NCBI RefSeq assembly: GCF_001563265.1 | Contig: NZ_CP005083.1 | Span: forward strand, 3,289,001-3,353,000 | Direction: 5' to 3' | Length of the DNA: 64,000 nt | Origin: Sphingobium sp. TKS | Lineage (GTDB): Bacteria; Pseudomonadota; Alphaproteobacteria; Sphingomonadales; Sphingomonadaceae | Part shown: piece by piece, positions 44,790-53,866 of the stretch | How the letters are laid out: each line of letters opens with the position of its first letter | How positions within the stretch are numbered: position 1 is the stretch's first letter | Position numbers and translations under genes: made by a program | Notes under the pieces: generated by a model | Database searches by the model: none | What the model saw: only the letters and a program-made list of their open reading frames with translations | What the model was told of the DNA's origin: nothing

Positions 44790-45818
44790 ATGACAGCATC
44801 CGCCACCGGCAATGTCCATCCCATCGGCCGCGCCAACAGCGCGCCTTCGCTCGCCCCCATGATGGCGCTGGTCGCTGAGGGCATGAATCAGGTCAATGCC
44901 GTCATCCTGGACCGGATGCAGTCGCGCATTCCGCTGATCCCCGAACTGGCGGGCCATCTGATCGCAGGCGGCGGCAAGCGGATGCGGCCGATGCTGACCC
45001 TCGCCTGCGCCGATCTGGTCGGCTATGCCGGGTCGCGCCATTACAAACTGGCCGCCGCCGTCGAGTTCATCCACACCGCGACCCTGCTGCATGACGATGT
45101 GGTCGACGGGTCGGGGCTGCGCCGGGGCCGCAAGACCGCCAATATCATCTGGGGCAACAGCGCCAGCGTGCTGGTGGGCGATTTCCTCTTCTCCCGCTCC
45201 TTCGAGCTGATGGTCGAGGCGGAATCGCTCAAGGTGCTGAAGATCCTCTCCAACGCCTCTGCCGTGATCGCGGAGGGCGAGGTCAACCAGCTCACCGCCC
45301 AGCGCAAGATCGACACCAGCGAAGAGCAATATCTCGACATCATCGGCGCCAAGACCGCCGCCCTGTTTGCCGCCGCGTGCCGGATTTCCGCCGTGGTGGC
45401 CGATCGCAACGAGGCCGAGGAGCAGGCGCTCGACGTCTATGGCCGCAATCTGGGCATCGCCTTCCAGCTGATCGACGACGCCATAGACTATGAGTCGGAC
45501 GGCGCGACCATGGGCAAGGATGCGGGAGACGATTTCCGCGATGGCAAGGTGACGCTGCCGGTGATCCTGGCCTATGCGCGCGGTTCGGACGAGGAACGCG
45601 CCTTCTGGAAGGCCGCGATCGCGGGCAACCGGGTGAGCGACGAGGATCTCGCTTATGCGACCGGCCTGCTGCGCAAGACGGGCGCGATTGCGGACACGCT
45701 GGCGCGGGCGCGGCATTATGGCCAGCGGGCGATCGACGCGCTCGGCATGTTCGACAACGGCAAGGCCAAGGCAGCGCTGACCGAAGGGGTCGAGTTCGCG
45801 ATTGCGCGAGCCTATTGA
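44790..45818 (+). CDS. ispB: Polyprenyl (octa/decaprenyl) diphosphate synthase
   Basis: 342 residues from ATG 44790 (ATG 44778 also in frame). Trans-prenyltransferase with GGGKRMRPMLTLACADLVG, first aspartate-rich motif LLHDDVVDGSGLRRGRKTAN and second motif FQLIDDAIDYESD. Makes the ubiquinone side chain; product length (C40 or C50) cannot be read with certainty. Follows the divergent chorismate mutase promoter region. Confidence 0.93.
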   Translation: MTASATGNVHPIGRANSAPSLAPMMALVAEGMNQVNAVILDRMQSRIPLIPELAGHLIAGGGKRMRPMLTLACADLVGYAGSRHYKLAAAVEFIHTATLLHDDVVDGSGLRRGRKTANIIWGNSASVLVGDFLFSRSFELMVEAESLKVLKILSNASAVIAEGEVNQLTAQRKIDTSEEQYLDIIGAKTAALFAAACRISAVVADRNEAEEQALDVYGRNLGIAFQLIDDAIDYESDGATMGKDAGDDFRDGKVTLPVILAYARGSDEERAFWKAAIAGNRVSDEDLAYATGLLRKTGAIADTLARARHYGQRAIDALGMFDNGKAKAALTEGVEFAIARAY

Positions 45819-45850
45819 GGGAACAGGCGCTCGGTTCGTTTGATTTCGGT

Positions 45851-45870
45851 GTTCCTGCGAAGGCAGGAGC
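45851..45870. repeat. Single copy of CCTGCGAAGGCAGG palindrome
   Basis: GTTCCTGCGAAGGCAGGAGC, same hairpin unit as at 43352-43432. Lies 33 bases after the polyprenyl synthase stop, ahead of the TSUP permease. Confidence 0.75.
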
Positions 45871-45906
45871 AGCGAATATTCTCCTCCAATCAGCGCATTT
45901 CCGCCC

Positions 45907-46686
45907 ATGATCCCCTCTCCCGAAACCATCGCCTTTCTGATGGCCGCCGCGCTGATGGCGGGATGCATCGACGCGATGGCGGGCGGCGGCGGGCTGATCG
46001 CCCTGCCCGCCTTGCTCGCCGCCGGGATCCCGCCCGTACCGGCCGTCGCGACCAACAAGCTGCAATCCTCGCTCGGCACGTTCGGCGCCTGCATCGCCTA
46101 TGCGCGGGCAGGGCATATGGACCTCAAGGCCTATCGCTGGCCGCTGATCGCCGCCTTTGTTGGCTCGGCGGGCGGGGCATGGCTGTTGCAGCGGGTCGAC
46201 CCGTCCATCCTCGCCGGACTAATGCCCGCGCTGCTGATCGCGCTGGCGGCCTATTTCACCTTTTCGCCCAAGATCAGCGAAATGGACCGGCACCAGCGGG
46301 TCGGCGTGGTGGCGCTCAGCCTGCTGATCGGCGCGATCGGCTTTTACGACGGCTTTTTCGGGCCGGGCGCTGGGGCGTTCTACACCACTATCTTCATCGC
46401 TTTGGGCGGCCTTGGCCTTGTCCGCGCAACGGCGCAGACCAAGGCGGCCAATTTCGCCAGCAACCTGGCCGGGCTGCTCATCATGATCGCGGGCGGGCAT
46501 GTGATCTGGATCGTCGGCCTCGCCATGGCGGTGGGCAGCATCACCGGCGGGCAGATCGGATCACGCCTGGCGATGCGCTTCGGCAGCCGGTTGATCCGGC
46601 CGCTGCTGATCATCATGTCGCTGGCGCTCACCGCCAAGATGCTGCTGGACCCCAAGAACCCGATCCACGCGCTGCTGTTCGGCTGA
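45907..46686 (+). CDS. TSUP (TauE/SafE) family permease
   Basis: 259 residues, about eight helices with the family's repeated glycine-rich blocks: MAGCIDAMAGGGGLIALPAL followed by ATNKLQSSLGTFGACIAYAR, and in the second half GFYDGFFGPGAGAFYTTIF with QTKAANFASNLAGLLIMIAG. Transports sulfite, sulfonates or related anions in characterised members; no sulfur genes nearby, so the substrate is open. Confidence 0.92.
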   Translation: MIPSPETIAFLMAAALMAGCIDAMAGGGGLIALPALLAAGIPPVPAVATNKLQSSLGTFGACIAYARAGHMDLKAYRWPLIAAFVGSAGGAWLLQRVDPSILAGLMPALLIALAAYFTFSPKISEMDRHQRVGVVALSLLIGAIGFYDGFFGPGAGAFYTTIFIALGGLGLVRATAQTKAANFASNLAGLLIMIAGGHVIWIVGLAMAVGSITGGQIGSRLAMRFGSRLIRPLLIIMSLALTAKMLLDPKNPIHALLFG

Positions 46687-46727
46687 ATCATTGCGTTGAG
46701 GCGCGAATGGCGCGAGAGGGGGCAGCG

Positions 46728-49208
46728 ATGACCGCCCTGCCGATCCCCTTGCCGATCCATGCCGTCCTGCCCGACCTGCTCGCCACCTTGCGCAAAGGCA
46801 GCAATGCCGTGCTGGTGGCGCCGCCGGGCGCGGGCAAGACGACGGCCGTGGCCCCCGCCCTGCTGAACGAGCCATGGTGCACGGGCCAAGTCCTGCTGCT
46901 GTCCCCCCGACGGCTGGCCGCGCGCGCGGCGGCGGAGCGGATTGCCGAGTTGATGGGCGAGGATGTGGGCGGCACGGTCGGCTATGCGACGCGCCTGGAT
47001 TCGAAGGCCTCCAAGGCCACAAGGCTGCTGGTGCTGACCGAAGGCATTTTCGTCCGGCGAATTCAGGATGATCCCGAGCTTTCAGGCGTCTCCGCCGTCC
47101 TGTTCGACGAAGTGCATGAGCGCAGCCTGGACAGTGATTTCGGACTGGCCTTGGCCCTTGATGCCCAGGGCGCGCTGCGGCCCGACCTGCGGATCGTGCC
47201 CATGTCCGCAACGCTGGACGGGGCGCGTTTTGCCGCGCTGTTGGACGGCGCTCCGGTCGTGGAGAGCGAAGGCCGCATCCAGCCGCTGGCGCTGCGCCAT
47301 GTCGGGCGCGCCGCCGAAAAGCGGATCGAGGATGAGATGGCGGCGACCATCCGCCGGGCGCTGAGCGAGGAAGCCGAGGGCGATCTGCTCGCCTTCCTGC
47401 CCGGCGTTGCGGAGATCGAGCGGACGGCGGAGCGGCTGGAGGGCGCAGGCGTGGAAGTCCACAAGCTGCACGGATCGCTCGACCCGGCGGCGCAGCGGGC
47501 GGCGATCCGGCCTTCGCGGGAGGGGCGGCGGAAGGTCATCCTCGCCACCTCCATTGCGGAAACCAGCCTCACCATCGACGGCGTGCGGATCGTCGTCGAT
47601 AGCGGGCTGGCGCGACGCCCGCGCTACGACCGGGCGGCGGGCGTCACGCGGCTAGTGACGGAGCGGGCGAGCCAGGCGGCGGCGACCCAGCGCGCCGGTC
47701 GCGCTGCGCGGCAACGGCCCGGCGTCGCCTATCGCCTGTGGGAAGCGGCGGCGACGGCGGGCATGCCGCCCTTCGACCCGCCGGAGATATTGGAGAGCGA
47801 CCTTTCCAGCCTGATCCTCGACTGCGCGCTGTGGGGCGTGAGCGATCCGGCGGAGCTGCGCTGGCTGGACGCGCCGCCGGGCGCTGCGGTGGCGGAAGCG
47901 CGCAAAAGGCTGACCGTGCTGGAGGCGTTGGACGCGGACGGGCGAATCACCGCGCATGGCAAGGCGCTGGCGAAGCTGCCGCTGGAGCCGCGCATCGGCC
48001 ATATGCTAGTGCGGGCTGGCGAAATGGGGCTGGCGGACATCGCGGCGGAGGTCGCCGTGCTGCTGGGCGAGCGGGGAGTTGGCGGACAGGACGTCGACCT
48101 GTCGCAGCGGCGCATGCGCTGGCGGCGAGAAAGCGGGAAACGGGCCGACGCGGCGCGGGCCATGGCAAAGCGCTGGAGCAAATTAGCTCCCCTCCCGCTT
48201 GCGGGAGGGGTCGGGGGAGGGAATGTCGGCGTAGGAGAGGGCCATGAAACCGGCCTCGCGCTTGCCCTCGCCTTCCCCGACCGCGTGTCCAAGCGCCGCT
48301 CCGCCGACGGCGCGGATTGGGCCAGCGTCGGCGGGCGCGGCTTCCGGCTCGATCCGCTCAGCCCGCTTGCCCGAGAGGAATGGCTGGCGGTCGGAGAAGT
48401 CCAGGGCAGCGCAGCAGGCGCTCGCATCCTGTCCGCCGCGCCGATCAGCGAGGCGGAGGTCATCGCCCTGTTCGGCGCTCGCATCGCGGAGCATCGCACG
48501 GTGCGCTTCCGCCCGGCCAATGGAGGGATCGAGGCGCTGCGGGAACGGCGGCTGGGCGCGGTCAGGCTATCCTCCGGCTCCGACGACCGCCCCGATCCGG
48601 AAGCGGTAGTCACCGCCCTGACCGAAGGCGTGGGGCAAGGCGGGCTGGACCTGCTCCCCTGGTCCGAAGCGGCGTGCTCGCTCAGGATGCGGGCGGATTT
48701 TGCCGGGGTGGAGGCGCTGTCCGACGCCGCGCTGATGGAGACGCTGGACGAATGGCTGCCGCCGCTGCTGCAAGGCAAGCGCCGCCTGTCCGACATCGAC
48801 CGCTCGCAGCTTTCCGGCGTCCTCGAAGGCCTGATCGGCTGGGACGGCAAGCAACAGATCGACCGGCTCGCCCCGCCCGATTTCCGTTCGCCCGCAGGCA
48901 GCGCCCATGAAATCGACTATGCCGCCGAAGGGGGACCGCGTGTCGAACTGCGCGTGCAGGCGCTGTTCGGCCTGGAGGAGCATCCGGTGGTCGGCAGCCA
49001 GCGCACTCCGCTGGTCCTGTCGCTCACCTCGCCAGCAGGCCGCCCGATCCAGACCACGCGCGACTTGCCCGGCTTCTGGGCGGGAAGCTGGAGCGCTGTG
49101 GCCAAGGAAATGCGCGGGCGCTATCCTAAGCATCCCTGGCCCGATGATCCGGCAGCGGCCAGCGCCACTTTGCGCACGAAACGCGCCGATGCCAAGGGGA
49201 AGCCTTGA
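46728..49208 (+). CDS. hrpB: ATP-dependent helicase HrpB
   Basis: 826 residues from ATG 46728 (GAGAGGGGG purines upstream; ATG 46707 also in frame). DExH helicase: Walker A VAPPGAGKTTAVAPALLNEP (about 29-36), DEVHERSLDSDFGLALALDA, SATLDGARF, IAETSLTIDGVRIVVDSG and QRAGRAARQRPGVAYRLW, then the HrpB-specific C-terminal domain. Around residues 485-508 the chain contains APLPLAGGVGGGNVGVGEGH, encoded by a palindromic repeat that elsewhere is intergenic (see 48187-48221). It lies in a linker after the helical bundle, so the enzyme may tolerate it. Confidence 0.94.
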   Translation: MTALPIPLPIHAVLPDLLATLRKGSNAVLVAPPGAGKTTAVAPALLNEPWCTGQVLLLSPRRLAARAAAERIAELMGEDVGGTVGYATRLDSKASKATRLLVLTEGIFVRRIQDDPELSGVSAVLFDEVHERSLDSDFGLALALDAQGALRPDLRIVPMSATLDGARFAALLDGAPVVESEGRIQPLALRHVGRAAEKRIEDEMAATIRRALSEEAEGDLLAFLPGVAEIERTAERLEGAGVEVHKLHGSLDPAAQRAAIRPSREGRRKVILATSIAETSLTIDGVRIVVDSGLARRPRYDRAAGVTRLVTERASQAAATQRAGRAARQRPGVAYRLWEAAATAGMPPFDPPEILESDLSSLILDCALWGVSDPAELRWLDAPPGAAVAEARKRLTVLEALDADGRITAHGKALAKLPLEPRIGHMLVRAGEMGLADIAAEVAVLLGERGVGGQDVDLSQRRMRWRRESGKRADAARAMAKRWSKLAPLPLAGGVGGGNVGVGEGHETGLALALAFPDRVSKRRSADGADWASVGGRGFRLDPLSPLAREEWLAVGEVQGSAAGARILSAAPISEAEVIALFGARIAEHRTVRFRPANGGIEALRERRLGAVRLSSGSDDRPDPEAVVTALTEGVGQGGLDLLPWSEAACSLRMRADFAGVEALSDAALMETLDEWLPPLLQGKRRLSDIDRSQLSGVLEGLIGWDGKQQIDRLAPPDFRSPAGSAHEIDYAAEGGPRVELRVQALFGLEEHPVVGSQRTPLVLSLTSPAGRPIQTTRDLPGFWAGSWSAVAKEMRGRYPKHPWPDDPAAASATLRTKRADAKGKP
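48187..48221. repeat. Palindromic repeat inside hrpB coding sequence
   Basis: Perfect 10-bp stem CCCCTCCCGC-TT-GCGGGAGGGG followed by TCGGGGGAGGG. Same unit as the intergenic copy at 24472-24506 (inverted). Here it keeps the hrpB frame open and adds about 20 glycine/proline/valine-rich residues. Confidence 0.75.
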
Positions 49209-49266
49209 CTTGGGTCCGTTCGCTGGTGCAACGCAGCGCCATATTCCCTCAGGAGTCTTTATCGCG

Positions 49267-49545
49267 ATGAGCGCGCGCATCTATCAGATCCAGAAGAACG
49301 CCCTGCAATCCGGCAAGGCGCTGACCCGTAAATGGGTGCTGGAATATGCGCCCGCCGAAGCGAAGAAGCCCGATCCGCTGACCGGCTGGGCCGGGTCCGG
49401 CGATACGAAGCAGCAGATCATGCTGAGCTTCCCCTCGCAAGAAGCGGCGCGCGCCTATGCGGAGCGGGAGGGCATTGCTTATACGGTGATCCCGACAGCG
49501 CCGAAGACGTTGAAAATTCAGGCCTACGCGGACAATTTCAGGTAA
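49267..49545 (+). CDS. NDUFS4-like complex I accessory subunit
   Basis: 92 residues, ATG 49267 with AGGAG 11 bases upstream. Matches the ETC complex I subunit conserved region: SARIYQIQKNALQSGKALTR, LTGWAGSGDTKQQIMLSFPS, EGIAYTVIPTAP and the end LKIQAYADNFR. Supernumerary NADH dehydrogenase subunit shared by alphaproteobacteria and mitochondria. Monocistronic here, 58 bases after hrpB and away from any nuo operon. Confidence 0.92.
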   Translation: MSARIYQIQKNALQSGKALTRKWVLEYAPAEAKKPDPLTGWAGSGDTKQQIMLSFPSQEAARAYAEREGIAYTVIPTAPKTLKIQAYADNFR

Positions 49546-49562
49546 TTTTCTGGCGCGCGCAT

Positions 49563-50087
49563 TCAATGCCACGCCAGCGCCAAATCGGCCACCAGCGCCG
49601 CAAAGCTCGCCACCACGCCAATCAGAAACAAGCGGTACGCATAACCCAGATAGCGATATTTCCGCCGCTGGAGCACCTGCCCATTCTGGTACATGTCACG
49701 TAGCATCGCCCGGCACAGCGCATCGTCATCCGCGACGAGCGCCATCATCCGCTCGCTGAACTCGGCCTCGCTGAGACTGGTGAAGATGCCGAAGAACAGC
49801 AGATTGTCACTCTCCTCCACTTGCCCCAACGGCCGCCCGACGCTCGGCAACACCGCGAGAATCGCGCAGGTCGCGGCCAGAAACACGCCCACCGCCAGCA
49901 CCGCCACCGGCCACACCAGCGCGCCCGACCGCAATTGCGCGACGCACAGGGTGAAGATCACCATCGAAGCGCCGATCAGCATGTTCGCCTTCTGATCGGC
50001 CATCTGGCTCAGTTGCATATTGGTCTGCACCGCCGTGCGCAGCAGGTGGATCGCATTGGGCACCGGAGCATTAACCGCGTCCATCAT
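49563..50087 (-). CDS. PycTM-type two-helix membrane protein (Pycsar effector family)
   Basis: 174 residues from ATG 50087 (GGAGGGGAAG directly upstream; ATG 50084 follows). The N-terminal helix HLLRTAVQTNMQLSQMADQK runs into the hallmark ADQKANMLIGASMVIFTLCV, the first membrane helix. A second helix (WPVAVLAVGVFLAATCAILA), a cytosolic SERMMALVADDDALCRAMLR segment, and a last hydrophobic helix follow. This is the layout of PycTM domain proteins, membrane effectors of pyrimidine cyclase antiphage defence; many family members are chromosomal and stand alone. No cyclase gene is next to it, so a defence role is not shown. Divergent from the ACP gene. Confidence 0.65.
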   Translation of the reverse strand: MMDAVNAPVPNAIHLLRTAVQTNMQLSQMADQKANMLIGASMVIFTLCVAQLRSGALVWPVAVLAVGVFLAATCAILAVLPSVGRPLGQVEESDNLLFFGIFTSLSEAEFSERMMALVADDDALCRAMLRDMYQNGQVLQRRKYRYLGYAYRLFLIGVVASFAALVADLALAWH

Positions 50088-50197
50088 CTTCCCCTCCCCT
50101 TTTTCGCGACACTCATGCCCGATTGCCGCCTTATTCCCTTGCCAAAGAGTGACGCTTGAGGGCAAAAGCCGCTCTTTCACGGAAAGCACCACGGATA

Positions 50198-50440
50198 ATG
50201 ACGGATCGCCAGCAGATTTTCGACAGCGTTTTGAGCCAGATCGCGCCTTTCAACAAAAAGGGCGCGGACCTGACCGAAGCCACCACTTTCGCGGGCGATC
50301 TGGAGTGGGACAGCTTGACCGTGATGGACTTCGTCGCCGCGATCGAGGACGAATTCGACATCATCATCACCATGAACATGCAGGCAGAGATCGAGACCAT
50401 CGGCCAGCTCGTGGAAGCCGTGGCGAAGCTTAAGGGCTGA
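50198..50440 (+). CDS. Acyl carrier protein (sphingolipid-type)
   Basis: 80 residues from ATG 50198 (MTDRQQIFDSVLSQIAPFNK). Phosphopantetheine attachment serine in LEWDSLTVMDF (about residue 38), and acidic helix II EDEFDIIITMNMQAEIETIG. Not the housekeeping ACP by sequence: lies 94 bases before serine palmitoyltransferase, the arrangement in which a dedicated ACP supplies the acyl chain for long-chain base synthesis. Confidence 0.92.
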   Translation: MTDRQQIFDSVLSQIAPFNKKGADLTEATTFAGDLEWDSLTVMDFVAAIEDEFDIIITMNMQAEIETIGQLVEAVAKLKG

Positions 50441-50534
50441 AGCCGGCTATACTGATCCTTGGCGCTGGCGACGGCGCCCGCATATTCGCTTAGCGTCCGG
50501 TTCTGCCCCGGACCAACGGCTATTGGGACCACAT

Positions 50535-51752
50535 ATGACGACCGAAACCCGTGACCTCTTCTCCAAATTCGACCCTTTGATCGCTGAGCGCGAGGCGCTG
50601 CTGGCTACCGGCGTGCGCGATCCCTTCGCGATCGTGATGGACGAGGTGAAGTCACCGACCCAGGCGGTCATCAAGGGCAAGGACACGATCCTGCTCGGCA
50701 CCTATAATTATATGGGCATGACCTTCGATCCGGACGTGGTCGCGGCGGGCAAGAAGGCGCTGGACGAATTCGGCGCGGGCACGACCGGCAGCCGCGTGCT
50801 GAACGGCACCTATCAGGGGCACAAAGAGGTCGAGGACGCGCTCAAGGAGTTTTACGGCACGTCCGGCGCTATGGTCTTTTCGACCGGCTATCAGGCGAAT
50901 CTGGGCATGATCTCCACGCTGGCGGGCAGGGGCGATTACGTCATTCTCGACGCCGACAGCCATGCCTCCATCTATGACGGCTGCTTCCTGGGCGATGCGG
51001 AAATCGTCCGCTTCCGCCACAACAGCGTCGAGGATCTGGACAAGCGTCTTGGCCGCCTGCCCGCCGACGCGCTGAAGCTGGTGGTGCTGGAGGGCGTCTA
51101 TTCGATGCTGGGCGATGTCGCTCCGCTGCCGGAGATGGTCGCGGCGGTGCGCAAGCATCCCAATTGCATGATCCTGGTCGACGAAGCCCATGGCATGGGC
51201 TTTTTCGGCCCCAATGGCCGTGGCGTCTATGAAGAGCAGGGCGTGGAAAAGGACGTCGATTTCGTCGTCGGCACCTTCTCCAAGTCGGTCGGCACGGTCG
51301 GCGGCTTCTGCGTCTCCAACCATCCGAAGTTCGAGGTGCTGCGCCTCGTCTGCCGTCCCTATGTCTTCACCGCCTCGCTGCCACCCAGCGTCGTCGCCAC
51401 GGCCGCGACCTCCATCCGCAAGCTGATGCATGCGGGCGAGAAGCGTGCCCATCTGTGGAAGAACAGCCAGCGGCTGCACAAGGGGCTTCAGGACCTCGGC
51501 TTCAGGCTCGGCACGGAAACCCCGCAATCCGCGATCATCGCGGTGATCCTGACCGACCAGACCCAGGCGGTGGCCATGTGGCAAGCGCTGCTGGAACTGG
51601 GCCTCTACGTCAACATGGCGCGTCCCCCGGCGACCCCGGCGGGGACCTTCCTGCTGCGCTGTTCGCTCTGCGCCGAACATAGCGACGAACAGGTGGGCCA
51701 GATCATTGCGATGTTCGAAGCGGCAGGCAAGGCCACGGGCGCCATCGGCTGA
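50535..51752 (+). CDS. spt: Serine palmitoyltransferase
   Basis: 405-residue soluble PLP enzyme of the alpha-oxoamine synthase family; joins serine to an acyl thioester to form 3-ketosphinganine. Features: GTYNYMGMTFDPDVVAAGKK, LVDEAHGMGFFGPNGRGVYE (PLP-stacking and aspartate positions) and the lysine in GTFSKSVGTVGGF at about residue 250. Length and sequence style match the sphingomonad enzyme. Alternative upstream in-frame start at 50523 adds four residues. Probably co-transcribed with the ACP gene. Confidence 0.95.
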   Translation: MTTETRDLFSKFDPLIAEREALLATGVRDPFAIVMDEVKSPTQAVIKGKDTILLGTYNYMGMTFDPDVVAAGKKALDEFGAGTTGSRVLNGTYQGHKEVEDALKEFYGTSGAMVFSTGYQANLGMISTLAGRGDYVILDADSHASIYDGCFLGDAEIVRFRHNSVEDLDKRLGRLPADALKLVVLEGVYSMLGDVAPLPEMVAAVRKHPNCMILVDEAHGMGFFGPNGRGVYEEQGVEKDVDFVVGTFSKSVGTVGGFCVSNHPKFEVLRLVCRPYVFTASLPPSVVATAATSIRKLMHAGEKRAHLWKNSQRLHKGLQDLGFRLGTETPQSAIIAVILTDQTQAVAMWQALLELGLYVNMARPPATPAGTFLLRCSLCAEHSDEQVGQIIAMFEAAGKATGAIG

Positions 51753-51874
51753 TCGCGCCTTCATCTCGACCGCACGACCGGACGGGCATTTAACGCGACG
51801 TATTTTCACGCGAAATCGGAACTTTCCACCTGTGGCATTTCTCGCTTAATATTGTTCGTCTAGTGTAACTGTCG

Positions 51875-53866
51875 ATGGCGGACGGGTTTTTCATGGATGA
51901 ACAGGTGACCGGGTGGCGAGCGATCACAGCCCGCTTCCTGCCGCTGGTGCTGGTCGTTCTGCTGGTCGGGTCGCTCGGCATATTGCTGTACAGCGCCAGC
52001 CACGCCGCGCGCGACCATGAGCGCGCGCTGAAGGAACAGCGCCGCAGTTTCGAGACCATTGCCCTCGCCCGCGCTTTCGAGGCCAAAACCGCAAGGGCGG
52101 AGGTGACTCTGGCCCGCTATGTCATTAGCCTCGACCCCGATACGGGCCGGCTGTTCCAGGATCAGTGGCGCACCGCCGCAAGCCAGCTCAAGACCCTGAA
52201 CTATACCACCCGCCATTCCGACTGGCAGCGCGGCAACGTACTGGCGCTGCAGGCGGCGTTCGACCAACGGGGCAAGACGTTGAGCGAGATCGGGCTGCGC
52301 ACCACCTATGATCAGAAGGTAGGCGCACTCGCCCAGTTCCATCAGGCGGGCAAATCGCGGGACCTGATGCGCATCACCGCCCTGCTGGACCGGGTCATCC
52401 AGGCGGAAAATGCCCGGTTGCAGGAACGCAGCGAAGCCGTGTCGCTGGCCGGGGACCGCAATGCGTGGTTCGGCAAGACCTCGCAACTTTTCGGCCTGGT
52501 GCTGCTGGTCTGCGTGCTGTTCGCGCTGTGGTTTGCCAATGCCGCCTATAGCGAGCGGCGCAATGCGCGGCGGCAGGCTGAGAATGAAGGCGAGCGCGCC
52601 GACCGGCTGGAAGCGGCGGTCGCCGCGCGCACGGCCGAACTGTCCGACGCCTATGAGCAGCTCAAGAAGCAAACCACCGAGCGCGCCGCCGCTGAGGAAA
52701 ATCTGCGCCAGATGCAGAAGATGGACGCCGTGGGCCAGCTCACCGGCGGCATCGCCCACGACTTCAACAATATGCTGGCGGTGGTGGTCGGCGGGCTGGA
52801 ACTGGCCAAGCGCAAGCTGCGCCTGAAACCGCAGGAGGCGAGCCGCCACCTCGACAATGCGATGGAGGGGGCCAATCGCGCCGCCGCCCTCACCCGCCGC
52901 CTGCTGGCCTTTGCCCGATCCGAACCGCTATTGCCCAATGCGGTCGATCCCGATGCGTTGGTGGCGGGCCTCTCGGATCTGATCGACCGGTCGATCGGTG
53001 ATCAGATCACCATGGCCTTCGAAAAGGAAGCGCAAGGCTGGCGGATCTTCGTCGACCAGCATCAGATGGAAAATGCGATATTGAACCTGTGCGTCAATGC
53101 GCGGGATGCGATGGATGGACGCGGCCGCTTGGTCATCAGGACCGGTCGCGCCCAACTCGCGCCCCAGGAGATCGGGGAATGCGCGGGCGGCGAATATGTG
53201 ATGCTGAGCGTCAGCGACGATGGCTGCGGCATGACGCCCGAAATCCTCTCCCGCGTGTTCGAACCCTTTTTCACGACCAAGCCGGTCGGCAAGGGCACGG
53301 GCCTGGGCCTCAGCCAGATTTTCGGCTTCGTGCATCAGAGCGAGGGCGAGATCCGCATCGAATCCGAACCCGGTCAGGGCACCAGCGTCCACATCTACCT
53401 GCCCCGCCATATCGGCGCGGAGGGTGAGGATGCGGTCGACGCGCATGCCCCCGACCGGGAACCTGTCCTGCATCCGCCGACGCGCATCCTGGTGGTGGAG
53501 GACGATCCCCGCGTCCTCAACCAGACGATGGCGGCGCTGGCGGAACTTGGCCATCTGCCGGTGGCGTGCGACCATCCTTCAAAGGCGGCGAAGCTGCTGA
53601 CCAGCCATCGCGACATCGGCCTCATCATGAGCGACGTGCTGATGCCCGACATGACCGGGCCGGAAATGATCCGCACCCTGCCCGCCGGCTGTGCGCATCT
53701 GCCGGTGCTGTTCGTCACCGGCTATGCGGGCGATACCATCGAAAGCGCGGATTTTGCGGGGCATGAAGTGCTGCGCAAGCCTTATACGCTAACGGGCTTG
53801 GCGCAGGCGCTGTCCCACGCGCTCAACGGATCGCACCACCCCGGAACAGCCGCGGCAGCAGAGTGA
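51875..53866 (+). CDS. Hybrid sensor histidine kinase/response regulator
   Basis: 663 residues. N-terminal membrane helix ([20 protein letters not shown]), a CHASE3-like periplasmic helical domain up to about residue 200, second helix [20 protein letters not shown], a coiled coil, H-box [14 protein letters not shown] (phosphorylatable histidine), ATPase with [30 protein letters not shown], and a C-terminal receiver ([11 protein letters not shown], aspartate in [12 protein letters not shown]). Signal and output partner unknown. Start uncertain between 51875 and 51893. Confidence 0.93.
   Translation: MADGFFMDEQVTGWRAITARFLPLVLVVLLVGSLGILLYSASHAARDHERALKEQRRSFETIALARAFEAKTARAEVTLARYVISLDPDTGRLFQDQWRTAASQLKTLNYTTRHSDWQRGNVLALQAAFDQRGKTLSEIGLRTTYDQKVGALAQFHQAGKSRDLMRITALLDRVIQAENARLQERSEAVSLAGDRNAWFGKTSQLFGLVLLVCVLFALWFANAAYSERRNARRQAENEGERADRLEAAVAARTAELSDAYEQLKKQTTERAAAEENLRQMQKMDAVGQLTGGIAHDFNNMLAVVVGGLELAKRKLRLKPQEASRHLDNAMEGANRAAALTRRLLAFARSEPLLPNAVDPDALVAGLSDLIDRSIGDQITMAFEKEAQGWRIFVDQHQMENAILNLCVNARDAMDGRGRLVIRTGRAQLAPQEIGECAGGEYVMLSVSDDGCGMTPEILSRVFEPFFTTKPVGKGTGLGLSQIFGFVHQSEGEIRIESEPGQGTSVHIYLPRHIGAEGEDAVDAHAPDREPVLHPPTRILVVEDDPRVLNQTMAALAELGHLPVACDHPSKAAKLLTSHRDIGLIMSDVLMPDMTGPEMIRTLPAGCAHLPVLFVTGYAGDTIESADFAGHEVLRKPYTLTGLAQALSHALNGSHHPGTAAAAE

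Noticed and set aside
51817..51845. EcfG-type promoter before the hybrid kinase (GGAAC box)
   Set aside because: The -35-like GGAAC is perfect but no CGTT lies at 16-17 bases.
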